Assembly (NCBI RefSeq): GCF_036241575.1
Contig: NZ_CP108455.1
Span: forward strand, 6,307,001-6,371,000
DNA length: 64,000 bases
Reading direction: 5' to 3'
Origin: Streptomyces sp. NBC_01267
GTDB lineage: Bacteria; Actinomycetota; Actinomycetes; Streptomycetales; Streptomycetaceae
Made by a program: the position numbers and the translations under genes. Below are positions 1 to 12,400 of the stretch, in pieces (position 1 is the stretch's first letter; every line of letters starts with the position of its first letter). The notes beneath the pieces were generated by a model that was not told the DNA's origin, made no database searches, and saw nothing but the letters and a program-made list of their open reading frames with translations.

Positions 1-3000
1 GTCCGCGAGTTCGACGCCACGCTCTTCGGAATCAACCCGCGCGAAGCCCTCTCGATGGATCCGCAGCAGCGACTGCTCCTGGAGACCGTGTGGGAGGCCG
101 CCGAACGCTCGGGCATCGACCCGCTCTCGCTGGCAGGCAGCCGCACCGGCATGTTCGCCGGGAGCAACGGCTCCGACTACGGGGGCCTGCTCCTCAGCAG
201 CCCGCAGGGCGCCGACGGTTACTTCATGACGGGCAACGCGGCAAGCGTGCTGTCCGGCCGCGTCGCCTACACGCTCGGCCTGGAGGGTCCGGCGGTGACG
301 GTGGACACGGCCTGTTCCTCGTCCCTGGTGGCCCTGCACCTGGCGGCGCAGGCCCTGCGCGCCGACGAGTGCTCGCTCGCGCTGGCCAGTGGCGTCACAC
401 TGATCTCGACGCCCGCACCGTTCGTCCAGTTCAGCAGGCAGCACGGCCTGGCGACCGACGGCCGCTGCAAGGCGTTCTCGGACGACGCGGACGGCACGGG
501 CTGGGCGGAGGGCGTCGGGGTCCTCGTACTGGAGCGGCTGTCCGACGCACGACGTAACGGACACCGCGTCCTGGCCCTGGTCTCCGGCAGCGCGACCAAC
601 CAGGACGGTGCCTCCAACGGCCTGACGGCGCCGAACGGACCCTCGCAGCAGCGGGTGATCCGGCAGGCCCTGGCCAGTGCCGGTCTGTCGGCGTCGGACG
701 TGGACGCGGTGGAGGCACACGGCACGGGCACCACACTCGGCGACCCGATCGAGGCGCAGGCGCTGCTCTCCACGTACGGGCAGGGGCGCACCGAGGACCG
801 GCCGCTCTGGCTCGGCTCGGTGAAGTCGAACATCGGGCACACCCAGGCCGCGGCGGGCGTCGCCGGGCTGATCAAGGTCATCCTGGCGATGCAGCACGAG
901 GTGATGCCGAGGACCCTGCACGTGGGAACGCCGTCCACACATGTCGACTGGTCGGCAGGGGCGGTCCAACTGCTGGCCGAGGCACGGGAGTGGCCGCGTA
1001 CGGACCGGCCGCGGCGCGCCGGGGTGTCGTCGTTCGGCATCAGCGGAACGAACGCGCACGTGATCCTCGAAGAGCCACCGGCCGAGGACGCCGTGGTGAC
1101 CGGTGGTGCTGCGGCCGATGGCACGGCGCCCGGCGAGCCCCCGGCCACCACGCCGGCCACCACCCCGGCCACCACGCCGACCACAACCCCGGCCACCACG
1201 GCGAGCACCACGCCGGCCGCCGACGCCGGTGCCGCACTGCCGGTGATCCCCTGGCTGGTGTCCGCGAAGACGCCCGCCGGGGTCGCCGCGCAGGCCGACC
1301 GTCTGCTGAACGGCCTGCCCACCGGGCAGAACCCGGTGGATGTCGCCCTCTCGCTGGCCACCACCCGGGCCGGTCTGGAACACCGCGCGGTGGTACTCGG
1401 CTCCGACCAGGAAACCTTGCACGCAGGGCTGGCCGCACTCGCGGCGGGCGGCTCGGCGCCCGGAGTGGTCACGGGAACGACCGCGAGCGGACTCACCGCG
1501 TTCGTCTTCTCCGGACAGGGTGGCCAACGCCTGGCCATGGGCGAGGAGTTGGCGCAGGCGTTCCCGGTGTTCGACGACGTGCTCAGCGAGGTGTGCGCGC
1601 ACTTCGACGCGGTGCTCGACCGTCCGCTGCGTGAAGTCGTGCGCGAGGACGCGGACGCGCTGCGGCAGACGGGATGGGCTCAGCCCGCACTGTTCGCGGT
1701 CGAAGTGGCACTCTTCCGGCTCGTCGAGTCGTGGGGGATCACCCCCGACGTCCTTGTCGGACACTCCGTCGGTGAGCTGGCCGCCGCCCACATCGCGGGG
1801 GTCATGTCCCTGGAGGACGCGTGCCGGTTGGTAGCCGCTCGGGCGGGTCTGATGCAGGCGCTGCCGGCGGGCGGTGCGATGTGGGCCGTACGGGCCACCG
1901 CCGACGAGGTCGCTCCGCTGCTGGTCGACGGTGCGTCCATCGCAGCCGTCAACGCCCCCGGCCAAGTGGTGGTCTCCGGTGCACGGACGGCCGTGGAGAC
2001 GGTCGCCGCCACACTCTCCGACCGGCGGGGCCGATGGCTGGACGTCAGCCACGCTTTCCACTCGGCCCTGATGGACCCCATGCTCGCGGAGTTCGGCAAG
2101 GTGGCGCAGGACATCGAGATGCGCCGCCCGCGGATCCCCATCGTCTCGACCCTGACGGGCGAGCCCGTCGAGGAGTTCGACGCCCGGTACTGGGCGGACC
2201 AGGTCCGGGGTGCCGTCGCCTTCGCCGATGCGGTCACCCGCGCCCGGTCCCTGGGCGCGACCCGGTTCCTGGAGCTCGGCCCGGACGCCAGCCTGATCGG
2301 CGCGATCGGCGAGACGTACGACGGGGCGCTCGCCGTCCCCGTACTCCGCCGTGAACGGCCCGAACCGGCCACCGCCGTCACCGCACTCGCCGGGCTCTGG
2401 GCGGACGGCTGCCCGGTCGACTGGCAGGCGTTCCACGCTCCGACAGGTGCGGTCGTCACCGCACTCCCGACGTACGCCTTCCAGCGGAAGCCGTACTGGC
2501 CGGAGGCCATGGCCGGAAGGCCCGGTGACGTGTCGGCGGTCGGCCTGGCCGACGCGGGGCACCCGCTGCTCGGCGCCGCCGTCGCACTGGCCGGTGACAA
2601 CGGCCACCTGTTCACCAACCGGCTCAGCGTCCACGACCACCCGTGGCTCGCCGACCACGAAGTGATGGGGACCGTCCTCTTCCCCGGCACCGCCTTCCTG
2701 GAGCTGGCGATGCGCGCGGCCGACGAGGTCGGCTGCGACCAGGTCGAAGAACTGACCCTGGCCGCACCCCTCGTCCTGCCCGCCGACCACGCCGTCCAAC
2801 TCCAGCTCGCGGTGGGCGGCCCCGACGGGACGGGCCTGCGCCAGCTCCAGCTGCACGCGCGCCCCGACGGCGGCCCGGCGGACACCCCGTGGACGCTGCA
2901 CGCCACCGGCACCCTGGGCACCGCCCAACGGGCTGCCGCGTTCGACCTCACGGCCTGGCCACCGCCCGGCTCGGAAGCCATCGACGTCTCCGGCTTCTAC

Positions 3001-6000
3001 GAGATGTACCGCCAGGGCGGATTCGCGTACGGGCCGTCCTTCCAAGGGCTGCGGCAGGCCTGGCGCGTCGGCGAGGAGGTCTTCGCGGAGATCGCCCTGG
3101 ACCAGGAGCACGCGGCAGAGGCAGCCCGCTACGGACTCCACCCGCCGCTGCTCGACGCGGCCCTGCAGGCGCTGACCTTCGTCGCACTCGACGGCAGCGG
3201 CCGGAGCAGACTTCCGTTCTCCTGGTCCGGTGTCTCCCTGTTCGCATCGGGAGCGTCGACACTGCGCGTACGGCTGGCCAAGGCGGGAGCCGACTCCCTG
3301 ACCCTGTCCATCGCGGACGGCACGGGCCAACCCGTCGCCTGCGTCGACTCGTTGGCGATGCGCCAGGTGTCCGCCGCGCAGCTGCACACCTCGCCCACGC
3401 GGTACCCGGACGCGATGTTCTGCCTCGACTGGGCGGACACCGCGCTGCCCGGTGCGAGCGCGGCCGACACCACGTCGTGGGCGGTACTCGGTCCCGACGA
3501 ACTGAACCTGGCGGGAACGCTCGGCGTACGCCACGTCCCCGGTCCCGACGCCCTCGGCGAAGGCCCGGCCCCCGATGTGGTCCTGGTGCCGTGCATCTCC
3601 GCGAAGGCAGGAGCAGACGGGGGAGCAGACGGGGCAGGCACCGGCGGAGACGAGACTTCCGGAGACGACACCTCCGGAGACGACACCTCCGGAATGGCGC
3701 AGGAGGCGCGCGCTCTCTCGAACCGCGTCCTCTCACTGGTCCAACAGTGGCTGGGCGAGCGCAGGTTCGCATCCTCCCGGCTCGCCCTGATCACCCGTGG
3801 CGCGGTGGCGGCCGACCCCGAGTCCCTGCGGGAGGGGCTCTGCGACCCCGCGGCGGCCACGGTCTGGGGCCTCATCCGCTCCGCCCAGTCCGAGGAACCC
3901 GGCCGCTTCGTGCTGGTGGACATCGACGGCGCCGAGCAGTCCGTACGCGAACTGCCACGCGTCCTCGCCGGTGACGAGCCGCAGGTCGTCGTACGCGACG
4001 GGGCGGTACGGGCGGCGCGCCTGGCCCGCCTCGCCGACGACGGATCCCTGGTCCCTCCGCCCGGCACCGACGTCTGGCGCCTGGACACCACCGGCCGCGG
4101 GACCCTGGCCAACCTCGCCCTGGTCGCCGACCCGGAACTCCGGGAACCGCTGGCACCCGGCCAGGTACGGATCGGTGTGCGCGCCGCGGGCCTGAACTTC
4201 CGCGACGTACTCAACGCACTCGACATGTATCCGGGAGAACCGGGCGCCATGGGGGTCGAGGGAGCGGGCGTCATCACCGAAGTCGCCCCCGACGTAACCC
4301 AGTTCGCACCCGGGGACCGCGTCCTCGGCATGTTCGGCAAGGCGTTCGGGCCGGTGACCGTCGCCGATCACCGGATGATCGCCCCCATGCCGGACGGCTG
4401 GACCTTCGAGCAGGCGGCCTCCGTGCCGATCGTGTTCCTCACCGCCTACTACGCGCTCGTCGACCTGGCCCGGCTCCAGCCGGGCGAGAAGGTCCTCGTC
4501 CACGCGGCGGCCGGCGGCGTCGGGATGGCCGCTGTGCAACTCGCCCGGCACCTGGGAGCCGAGGCGTTCGGCACGGCGAGCGACAGCAAGCAGCATGCCC
4601 TGCGGGACCTGGGACTCGGCGACGACCACATCGCCTCCTCGCGGAACCTCGACTTCGCGCAGCAGTTCCGCACGGTCGCACCGGGCGGCCGGGTGGACGT
4701 CGTACTCAACTCACTGGCCCGCGAGTACGTCGACACCTCACTGGGTCTGCTCGGTGCGGGCGGCCGGTTCGTCGAGATGGGCAAGACCGACATCCGCACC
4801 CCGGAGAGCGTCACCGAACAGCACGCCGGAGTGGCGTACGGAGCATTCGACCTCATCGAGGCCGGGCCCGAGCGCATCGGCGAGATGCTCACCGAAGTGC
4901 TGCGCCTCCTCGCGGCCGGGGCACTGCGCCCGCTCCCGGTGACCAGCTGGGACGTACGCCGGGCACCGGACGCCTTCCGGTACGTCAGCCAGGCACGCCA
5001 CATCGGCAAGGTCGTCCTCACCGTCCCCGCACGGCTCAGCCCCGACGGAACCGTACTGGTCACCGGTGCCACAGGTGGCCTCGGACGGTATGTGGCCAGG
5101 CACCTGGTCGAACAGCACGGGGCACGGAACCTGCTGCTCGTCAGCCGCCGCGGCGAATCGGCCGACGGCGCGGCCGAGCTGCGCGCGGAGCTGACCGCGC
5201 TCGGGGCCGACGTACGGATCGAGGCGTGCGACGCCTCGGACCGGGCCGCGCTCGCACGCACCGTGAACGCCGTCCCCGCCGCCCACCCGCTCACCGCCGT
5301 GGTCCATGTCGCGGGCGTGGTCGACGACGGGATGATCCCGGCGCTGGACCCGGACCGCATGGACACCGCACTGCGCCCGAAGATGGACGCGGCCCTCAAC
5401 CTCTACGAACTGACCAAGGACGCCGATCTCGCCGCGTTCGTCCTGTTCTCGGGCGCTGCCGGAACCCTCGGCGGCGCCGGGCAGGCCAACTACGCGGCGG
5501 CCAACGCGTTCGTCGACGAGTTCGCCCGGTGGGCCAGGGGACGGGGAGTGCCCGCGGTGTCCCTGGCCTGGGGTCCCTGGGTCGCGGACCGCGGCATGAC
5601 GGGCCACCTCACCGACACCGACATCGCACGTATGGAACAGGCCGGACTGCGGGCACTGGGCGAGGAACAGGGCATGGCGCTCCTCGACTTCGCGCTCACC
5701 GTCGACCGGGCGGCGCTGCTCCCGATGAGGCTCAGCACCGGCCCGGGAGCCTTCGCCGCCGGGCCGGTCCCGCCACTGTTCCGCGCCCTCGCGGGCGCCG
5801 CGCCGCGGAGGACGGCCGCCGTGGCGAGTGCCGAGTCCGAGGGGATCGGGCTGGTCCGGAGCCTGCGCGCCATGTCGGCGGCCGACCGCGCGGACCACCT
5901 GCTGGACCTGGTCTGCGGGCAGGCCGCGACGGTACTCGGCCACGGCACGGCGGAGGAGATCGAACCGGACCAGGCGTTCAACGACATCGGGTTCGACTCA

Positions 6001-6444
6001 CTCACCGCCATCGAACTGCGCAACCGGCTGAACACGGCCGCCGGAATCCGGCTGCCCGCGACGCTGGTCTTCGACTACCCGACACCGACGGCACTCGCGG
6101 AGTACCTACTGGGCGAACTCCTCCCGGACGAAGGTGAGTCAGCGCCCGGTGGCGGCGAGGACACCGTACGGACGGGAAGCGCGGCACTCGACGAGATCGA
6201 GCGGCTGGAGCAGGCCCTCGACCGGCTCGCGGCCGGCGGCAGGCTGGACGGCACGGCGCAGGGCGGGGCACCCGGCGACGGGCCGGACGGCGCGGTGAGC
6301 AGGCGCCTCCAGGCACTCGCGGCCAAGTGGGCCGTGGTGGCGGGCGGAACGGACAGCAGCGTCGTCGACGACGACGCCCTTGAGTCGGCCACGGCCGACG
6401 AACTCTTCAAAATGATCGACGGCGAATTTGGTGGCGCGTCTTGA
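1..6444 (+). CDS. Type I polyketide synthase, fully reducing module (5' end outside window)
   Basis: The gene enters the window inside its ketosynthase; the frame is open from base 1. Domain order by nucleotide: KS to about 1070 (active-site DTACSSS, then EAHGTGT and [10 protein letters not shown]), AT about 1500-2390 (GHSVGE near 1759; HAFH at 2050-2061, the malonyl-CoA signature), DH about 2550-3360 ([10 protein letters not shown], intact HxxxGxxxxP), ER about 4060-5030 ([15 protein letters not shown] motif), KR about 5047-5600 ([11 protein letters not shown] in the B-type position), ACP about 5900-6110 (phosphopantetheine Ser at 5998-6000), then a C-terminal docking segment. It should add one malonate unit and reduce it to a methylene. 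The stop overlaps the TTG start of the next PKS by 4 nt. It holds two low-complexity linkers: Thr/Pro/Ala-rich (1141-1200) and a 15-nt triplicate (3646-3690). About 2147 residues are visible. Confidence 0.97.
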   Translation, partial: VREFDATLFGINPREALSMDPQQRLLLETVWEAAERSGIDPLSLAGSRTGMFAGSNGSDYGGLLLSSPQGADGYFMTGNAASVLSGRVAYTLGLEGPAVTVDTACSSSLVALHLAAQALRADECSLALASGVTLISTPAPFVQFSRQHGLATDGRCKAFSDDADGTGWAEGVGVLVLERLSDARRNGHRVLALVSGSATNQDGASNGLTAPNGPSQQRVIRQALASAGLSASDVDAVEAHGTGTTLGDPIEAQALLSTYGQGRTEDRPLWLGSVKSNIGHTQAAAGVAGLIKVILAMQHEVMPRTLHVGTPSTHVDWSAGAVQLLAEAREWPRTDRPRRAGVSSFGISGTNAHVILEEPPAEDAVVTGGAAADGTAPGEPPATTPATTPATTPTTTPATTASTTPAADAGAALPVIPWLVSAKTPAGVAAQADRLLNGLPTGQNPVDVALSLATTRAGLEHRAVVLGSDQETLHAGLAALAAGGSAPGVVTGTTASGLTAFVFSGQGGQRLAMGEELAQAFPVFDDVLSEVCAHFDAVLDRPLREVVREDADALRQTGWAQPALFAVEVALFRLVESWGITPDVLVGHSVGELAAAHIAGVMSLEDACRLVAARAGLMQALPAGGAMWAVRATADEVAPLLVDGASIAAVNAPGQVVVSGARTAVETVAATLSDRRGRWLDVSHAFHSALMDPMLAEFGKVAQDIEMRRPRIPIVSTLTGEPVEEFDARYWADQVRGAVAFADAVTRARSLGATRFLELGPDASLIGAIGETYDGALAVPVLRRERPEPATAVTALAGLWADGCPVDWQAFHAPTGAVVTALPTYAFQRKPYWPEAMAGRPGDVSAVGLADAGHPLLGAAVALAGDNGHLFTNRLSVHDHPWLADHEVMGTVLFPGTAFLELAMRAADEVGCDQVEELTLAAPLVLPADHAVQLQLAVGGPDGTGLRQLQLHARPDGGPADTPWTLHATGTLGTAQRAAAFDLTAWPPPGSEAIDVSGFYEMYRQGGFAYGPSFQGLRQAWRVGEEVFAEIALDQEHAAEAARYGLHPPLLDAALQALTFVALDGSGRSRLPFSWSGVSLFASGASTLRVRLAKAGADSLTLSIADGTGQPVACVDSLAMRQVSAAQLHTSPTRYPDAMFCLDWADTALPGASAADTTSWAVLGPDELNLAGTLGVRHVPGPDALGEGPAPDVVLVPCISAKAGADGGADGAGTGGDETSGDDTSGDDTSGMAQEARALSNRVLSLVQQWLGERRFASSRLALITRGAVAADPESLREGLCDPAAATVWGLIRSAQSEEPGRFVLVDIDGAEQSVRELPRVLAGDEPQVVVRDGAVRAARLARLADDGSLVPPPGTDVWRLDTTGRGTLANLALVADPELREPLAPGQVRIGVRAAGLNFRDVLNALDMYPGEPGAMGVEGAGVITEVAPDVTQFAPGDRVLGMFGKAFGPVTVADHRMIAPMPDGWTFEQAASVPIVFLTAYYALVDLARLQPGEKVLVHAAAGGVGMAAVQLARHLGAEAFGTASDSKQHALRDLGLGDDHIASSRNLDFAQQFRTVAPGGRVDVVLNSLAREYVDTSLGLLGAGGRFVEMGKTDIRTPESVTEQHAGVAYGAFDLIEAGPERIGEMLTEVLRLLAAGALRPLPVTSWDVRRAPDAFRYVSQARHIGKVVLTVPARLSPDGTVLVTGATGGLGRYVARHLVEQHGARNLLLVSRRGESADGAAELRAELTALGADVRIEACDASDRAALARTVNAVPAAHPLTAVVHVAGVVDDGMIPALDPDRMDTALRPKMDAALNLYELTKDADLAAFVLFSGAAGTLGGAGQANYAAANAFVDEFARWARGRGVPAVSLAWGPWVADRGMTGHLTDTDIARMEQAGLRALGEEQGMALLDFALTVDRAALLPMRLSTGPGAFAAGPVPPLFRALAGAAPRRTAAVASAESEGIGLVRSLRAMSAADRADHLLDLVCGQAATVLGHGTAEEIEPDQAFNDIGFDSLTAIELRNRLNTAAGIRLPATLVFDYPTPTALAEYLLGELLPDEGESAPGGGEDTVRTGSAALDEIERLEQALDRLAAGGRLDGTAQGGAPGDGPDGAVSRRLQALAAKWAVVAGGTDSSVVDDDALESATADELFKMIDGEFGGAS
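1141..1200 (+). repeat. 12-nt in-frame tandem repeat in KS-AT linker
   Basis: Five consecutive 12-nt units of the form ccggccaccacg, slightly diverged, encode a P-A-T-T type repeat between KS and AT. It lengthens a flexible linker; no function is implied. Confidence 0.85.
3646..3690 (+). repeat. 15-nt in-frame triplicate in the DH-to-ER linker
   Basis: Three 15-nt units (ggagacgacacctcc; the first has two substitutions) encode [15 protein letters not shown] within the low-complexity part of the region between DH and ER. Confidence 0.85.
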
Positions 6445-9400
6445 GCGAGAACCAGGCTGTGCGGAAATCTGACGGCGAGCAGAAGCTGCTCGACTACCTG
6501 AAGAAGGTCACGGGCGACCTCCGCCAGGCACACCGGCGGCTGCGCGAGATCGAGTCGGCGAGCACCGAGCCGATCGCGATCATCGGCATGAGCTGCCGGT
6601 TCCCCGGCGACGTACGCTCACCGGAGGATCTCTGGCAGCTCCTCGACCGCGGTGGCGAGGGCAGGTCCGGCTTCCCCGCCGACCGCGGATGGGACCTGGA
6701 ACGGCTCTACAGCCCCGACCCGTCGGACACCGGGACGGGGACCGGGACCGGGACGAGTTACGCCCGGGAGGGTGGCTTCGTCCACGACGCGACCGAGTTC
6801 GATCCGGCGTTCTTCGGCATGAGCCCCCGCGAGGCCCTGGCGATGGACCCGCAGCAGCGGCTGCTGCTCCAGGCCTCGTGGGAGGCGTTCGAACACTCCG
6901 GCATCGATCCGCACTCGTTGAAGAACAGCAACACCGGCGTCTTCGTGGGCGCGGCCTCGACCGGCTACGGATCGCACCTCACCGCCCTGCCGGAAGGCGT
7001 GGAGGGGTATCTGCTCACCGGGAACTCCATGGCGGTCGCCTCCGGACGCGTCGCCTACACCCTGGGTCTCAAGGGCCCGGCGCTGACGGTGGACACGGCA
7101 TGCTCGTCGTCCCTGGTGGCACTGCACACGGCGGCCCAGTCGCTGAGGTCGGGGGAGTGCTCACTCGCCCTGGTCGGCGGTGTCACCGTCATGTCGACGC
7201 CCGGAATGTTCCTCGAATTCAGCAAGCAGCAGGGCCTGGCCGCCGACGGCCGGTGCAAGGCGTTCTCCGACGACGCTGACGGCACGGGCTGGTCCGAGGG
7301 CGTCGGCCTGGTGGTCGTCAGCAGGCTGTCCGACGCCCTGCGGAACGGGCACCGGGTACTGGCGGTCGTCCGGGGAACAGCGGTCAACCAGGACGGAGCC
7401 TCCAACGGCCTCACCGTACCGAACGGCCCTTCGCAGCAGCTGGTGATCCGCAAGGCGCTGACGAACGCGGGCCTGTCGGCGTCGGATGTGGATGTGGTGG
7501 AGGCGCACGGTACGGGTACGTCGTTGGGGGACCCGATCGAGGCGCAGGCGCTGCTGTCCACGTACGGGCAGGGGCGGCCGGAGGGGCAGCCGTTGTGGCT
7601 GGGTTCGGTGAAGTCGAACATCGGGCACACCCAGGCCGCCGCCGGCATCGCGGGTGTGATGAAGATGGTGCTCGCTCTCCAGCACGAGGCGCTGCCCCGG
7701 TCCTTGCATGTGGGTACGCCGTCGTCTCACGTCGACTGGTCCTCGGGAGGAGTGGAACTCCTGACGGAAGACCGCCCTTGGCCCCGTACGGACCGACCGC
7801 GGCGCGCAGGCGTGTCGTCGTTCGGGATCAGTGGCACGAACGCCCACGTCATTCTTGAAGAGGCCCCAACCTCGACTGCCACTGAGGAACTTGGATCGGA
7901 ACAGGGCTCCGGCACAGGCTCCGGGGCTGCGGGCGGGGTGACTCTCGCAGGTACCCGCGGGCGCCGTGCGGAGCTGCCGGTGGTGCCGTGGCTGCTCTCG
8001 ACCCGTCAGGACGATGCCCTGCCACGGCTCGCCGCCCGCCTGAGGACCTCACTGACGTCACGGCCCGACGTGGCCCCGGCGGACGTGGGCTACTCGCTGG
8101 CAACCGGACGCGCTTCGTTCGAGCACCGGGCGGTAGTGCTCGCGACGGACGTGGAATCGGCGATCAACGACCTGGGACAGGCGGCGGCGGGTCAGCCGTC
8201 ACCGACGCTCGTCCGAGGCACGGCCTCACGCGGCGGGACGGCGCGATCCCGGGAACGGCTTGCGTTTGTCTTCTCGGGTCAGGGTGGGCAGCGGGTCGGT
8301 ATGGGGCGGGAGTTGGCCGAGGCGTTCCCGTTGTTCGGTGCTGTGTTGGGTGAAGTGTGTGCTCATTTCGACGGGCTTCTTGGCGGCTCGTTGCGTGGGG
8401 TGATGTTCGGGGACGGGGATGGGGTGGCGTTGGGGCGGACGGGTTGGGCGCAGCCCGCTTTGTTCGCGGTTGAGGTGGCGTTGTTCCGGTTGGTGGAGTC
8501 GTGGGGTGTGCGGCCGGATTATGTGGTGGGCCATTCGGTGGGTGAGTTGGCTGCCGCGTATGTGGCGGGTGTGTTGTCGTTGGGGGATGCGTGTCGTTTG
8601 GTGGCGGCGCGTGCCCAGCTGATGGAGGCGTTGCCTGAGGGTGGTGCGATGTGGGCGGTGCGGGCGTCTGCGGAGGAGGTCACGCCGCTTCTGGTGGAGG
8701 GTGTTTCGATCGCTGCGGTGAATGCTCCTGGTCAGGTGGTTCTGTCGGGTGAGCGTACGGCTGTTGAGTCTGTTGCCGTATCTCTGTCCGGCCGTGAGGG
8801 GCGCTGGTTGGAGGTGAGTCACGCGTTCCACTCGGCTCTGATGGATCCGATGTTGGAGGCGTTCGGCGGCGTTGCCTCGGGCATGGCGATGCATCGCCCG
8901 CAGATTCCTGTGGTCTCGACGTTCACGGGTGAGCTGGTGGAGGAGTTCACGGGGCGGTATTGGGTGGATCAGGTGCGTGGGACGGTCAGGTTCGCGGATG
9001 CGGTGACCCGGCTCCAGGCCCTGGGCGTGTCCCGGTTCGTGGAGGTCGGTCCTGACGCGAGTCTGGTGGGCGCGGTCGGTGAGGCCTGCGGCGATGACGT
9101 GCTTGCGGTGCCGCTGTTGCACCGGAAGCGTTCGGAGCCGCTGACTGCGGTGACGGGGTTGGCCCGGTTGTGGGCGGATGGTTGTCCGGTGGACTGGCAG
9201 GGGTTCTACGCGCCCACGGGTGCGGTTGCCATCGATCTGCCCACCTACCCCTTCGCGCGGGAACGCTACTGGATGGACAACCCCGAGGCCGCGCGCAGCA
9301 GCGAGCCGAAGGACACCGGACTGTGGGATGCGGTCGAGAAGAGCGATGTGGAGTCGTTTGCTGCTGAGCTCGGGGTGGGGCTGGATTCGTCGTTGCGTGA

Positions 9401-12400
9401 GACGTTGCCGGCGCTGTCGGCTTGGCAGCGGGGGCGGCGGGAGCGTGCGGTGGTGGACCAGTTGAAGTACGAGGTGGTGTGGCGGTCGGTTGTGGTGGGT
9501 GAGGTGGCTGATGTTTCGGGTGAGTGGTTGTTGGTGGAGTTCGAGGGTGGTGGGGATCCTTGGCCGGGGTTGTTGGCTGAGGAGTTGGTGTCTCGTGGGG
9601 CGCGAGTGAGTCGGTTGGTGGTGGGTGTGGGTGATGTGGATCGTGGGGTGTTGGCGGGGTTGTTGGCTGGGTTTGCGGGTTGTGGGCGGGTGGTGTCGTT
9701 CTTGGGTCAGGGTGAGTCGGCGTATGCGGGTGATGCGGGTGACGTGGCTGGTTCGGATGGTTCGGGTGGTTTGGTGGGTTCGGGTGTGCCGGTGGGGTTG
9801 GTGGGGTCGGCGGTGTTGGTGCAGGCGTGGGGTGATGTGGGTGGGGTTGGTGGTGTGTGGGTGGTGACGTCGGGTGCGGTGGGTGTGGGTGGTGGTGATG
9901 TGGTGTTGCGTCCGGTGAGGGCGGGTGTGTGGGGTTTGGGTCGTGTGGTGGCGTTGGAGGAGCCGGGTTGTTGGGGTGGGTTGGTTGATGTTCCTGAGGT
10001 TGTGGATGGTGGTGTGGTTGGTGGTGGTGTGGTGGGTCGTTTGGTGGATGTGTTGGCGGGTGGTGTGGTGGGTGAGGGTGAGTTGGCGGTGCGTGGTGGT
10101 GGTGTGTTCGGTCGTCGTCTGGTTCCTGCGGTTCCGTCTGGTCCTTCGCCTGAGTCAGCTGCGGGTGGGGGTTTGGGTGTTGGTGGGCTTTCGGGGACGG
10201 TGTTGGTGACGGGTGGGACGGGTGTGTTGGGTGGTCGGGTGGCGCGTTGGGTGGTGGGTTGGGGTGCTGGTCGTGTGGTGTTGGTGAGTCGTGGTGGGTT
10301 GGGTGCTGTGGGTGCGGTGGGGTTGCGGGATGAGTTGGTGGGGTTGGGGGCTGTGGTGGATGTGGTGGCGTGTGATGTGGGTGTGTTGGGTGAGGTGGAG
10401 GGTTTGTTTGAGCGGTTTGATGTGTCGGCTGTGGTGCATGTGGCGGGTGTTTTGGATGATGGTGTGGTGGGTGGTTTGTCTGGTGGTGGGTTGGGTGGTG
10501 TGTGGGGTGGTAAGGCGGGTGGTGCGTGGAATTTGCATCGGGTGGTGGAGGGTCGGTCGTTGGATGCGTTTGTGTTGTTTTCGTCTGCGGCTGGTGTGTG
10601 GGGTGGTGTGGGTCAGGGTGGTTATGCGGCGGCGAATGCGGCGTTGGATGCGTTGGTGGAGTGGCGTTGTTCTCGAGGGTTGGTGGGTGCGTCGGTGGCG
10701 TGGGGTCCGTGGGCTGAGGGGGGTATGGCTGGTGGTGGTGTGTTGGAGCGTGCGGGTCGTGGTGGTGTGGTGGCGTTGGATCCTGGGGTGGCGTTGGGTG
10801 TGTTGGAGTCGGTGTCGGGTTGTGTGACGGTGGTGGATGTTGACTGGGGTCGGTTTGTTCCGGTGATGACGGCGGTGCGGGAGAACCGGTTCTGGGACGA
10901 GGTCGCACCACCACGCACCCTCCCCGCTGCGCCATCAGGATCTTTGCCTGCCACGGCAGGCGGCCTGAAGGAACAGTTGGCGGGCCTCGCTGCCACGTCC
11001 AGGCGCGCGCAGGTGAGGGAGTTGGTGCGCGGGCTGGTCGGTGCTGTGCTCGGCTTTCCGGATTCCACTGCCGTGGATACGGCGACGGCATTCCGGGACC
11101 TCGGCTTCGACTCGCTCACCGCTGTCGAACTCCGGAACGCCCTGGTGGTTGCTTCCGGGTTGAAGTTGGCTTCGACGGTGGTGTTCGACTACCCGTCGGT
11201 GGAGGCGCTGGCTGATTTCTTGATCGGTGAGTTGTTCGGGAGTGAGGGCGTCGCTTCGTCGGGTGTGCTGGTTCCGTCGGTGGTGGTGGCTGGTGTGGAG
11301 GATCCGGTCGTGGTGGTGGGGATGGGGTGCCGATTCCCTGGTGGGGTGGTTTCTCCGGAGGGTTTGTGGGGGTTGGTGTCGGGTGGGGTCGATGCCATGG
11401 GTGGTTTCCCGGTGGACCGGGGTTGGGAGGCCGGTGGGGACTTTGCGCCGGTGGGTGGTTTCGTGGAGGGGGTGGCGGACTTCGATGCTGGTCTGTTCGG
11501 GATTTCGCCGCGTGAGGCGTTGGCGATGGATCCGCAGCAGCGTCTTCTGCTCGAGGTGGCGTGGGAGTCTCTGGAGCGTGCGGGGATAGGCCCGATGTCC
11601 CTGCGTGGACGGCCGGTTGGTGTGTTCGCGGGGACGAACGGCCAGGACTACCCGGCCCTGCTGGCCCTGGCAGGTGAGTCGGGTGACGGCTATGGGGGGA
11701 CCGGGAGTTCGGGGAGTGTGCTCTCGGGTCGGGTGTCGTATGTGTTGGGGCTTGAGGGTCCTGCGGTGACGGTGGATACGGCGTGTTCGTCGTCCCTGGT
11801 GGCGATGCATCTGGCGGCGCAGTCGTTGCGTTCGGGGGAGTGTTCGCTGGCGTTGGCCGGTGGTGTGACGGTGATGTCGACGCCGGGCGCTTTCGTGGAG
11901 TTCGCCAGGCAGGGCGGCCTGGCCGGTGACGGACGGTGCAAGGCGTTCTCTGACGACGCGGACGGCACCAGCTGGGGGGAAGGCGCCGGCGTTCTCGTAC
12001 TGGAGCGGTTGTCGGACGCTCGGCGCCATGGGCATCCCGTACTGGCTGTGCTGCGGGGCAGCGCGGTCAATCAGGACGGCGCGTCCAACGGTCTCACCGC
12101 GCCCAACGGCCCCTCCCAGCAGCGGGTGATCCGGCAGGCTCTGGCCGATGCCGGTCTGTCGGCGGCGGACGTGGACGCGGTGGAGGCGCACGGCACGGGT
12201 ACCTCTCTGGGTGACCCGATCGAGGCGCAGGCGTTGTTGGCCACCTACGGGCAGGGGCGGCCGGAGGGGCGGCCGTTGTGGTTGGGGTCGGTCAAGTCGA
12301 ACATCGGTCACACCCAGGCCGCGGCGGGTGTGGCCGGGGTCATCAAGATGGTGCAGGCGATGTGCCACGGGGCCATGCCCAAGTCGCTGCATGTGGGTAC

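Noticed and set aside
8986..11091. Long minus-strand open frame of His/Pro/Thr-rich sequence (and its twin at 13762-15525)
   Set aside because: It is the complement of the G+T-rich KR cassettes. The low-complexity HPTHP-like composition simply mirrors GGT/GTG codons, and no start signal or homology is visible.
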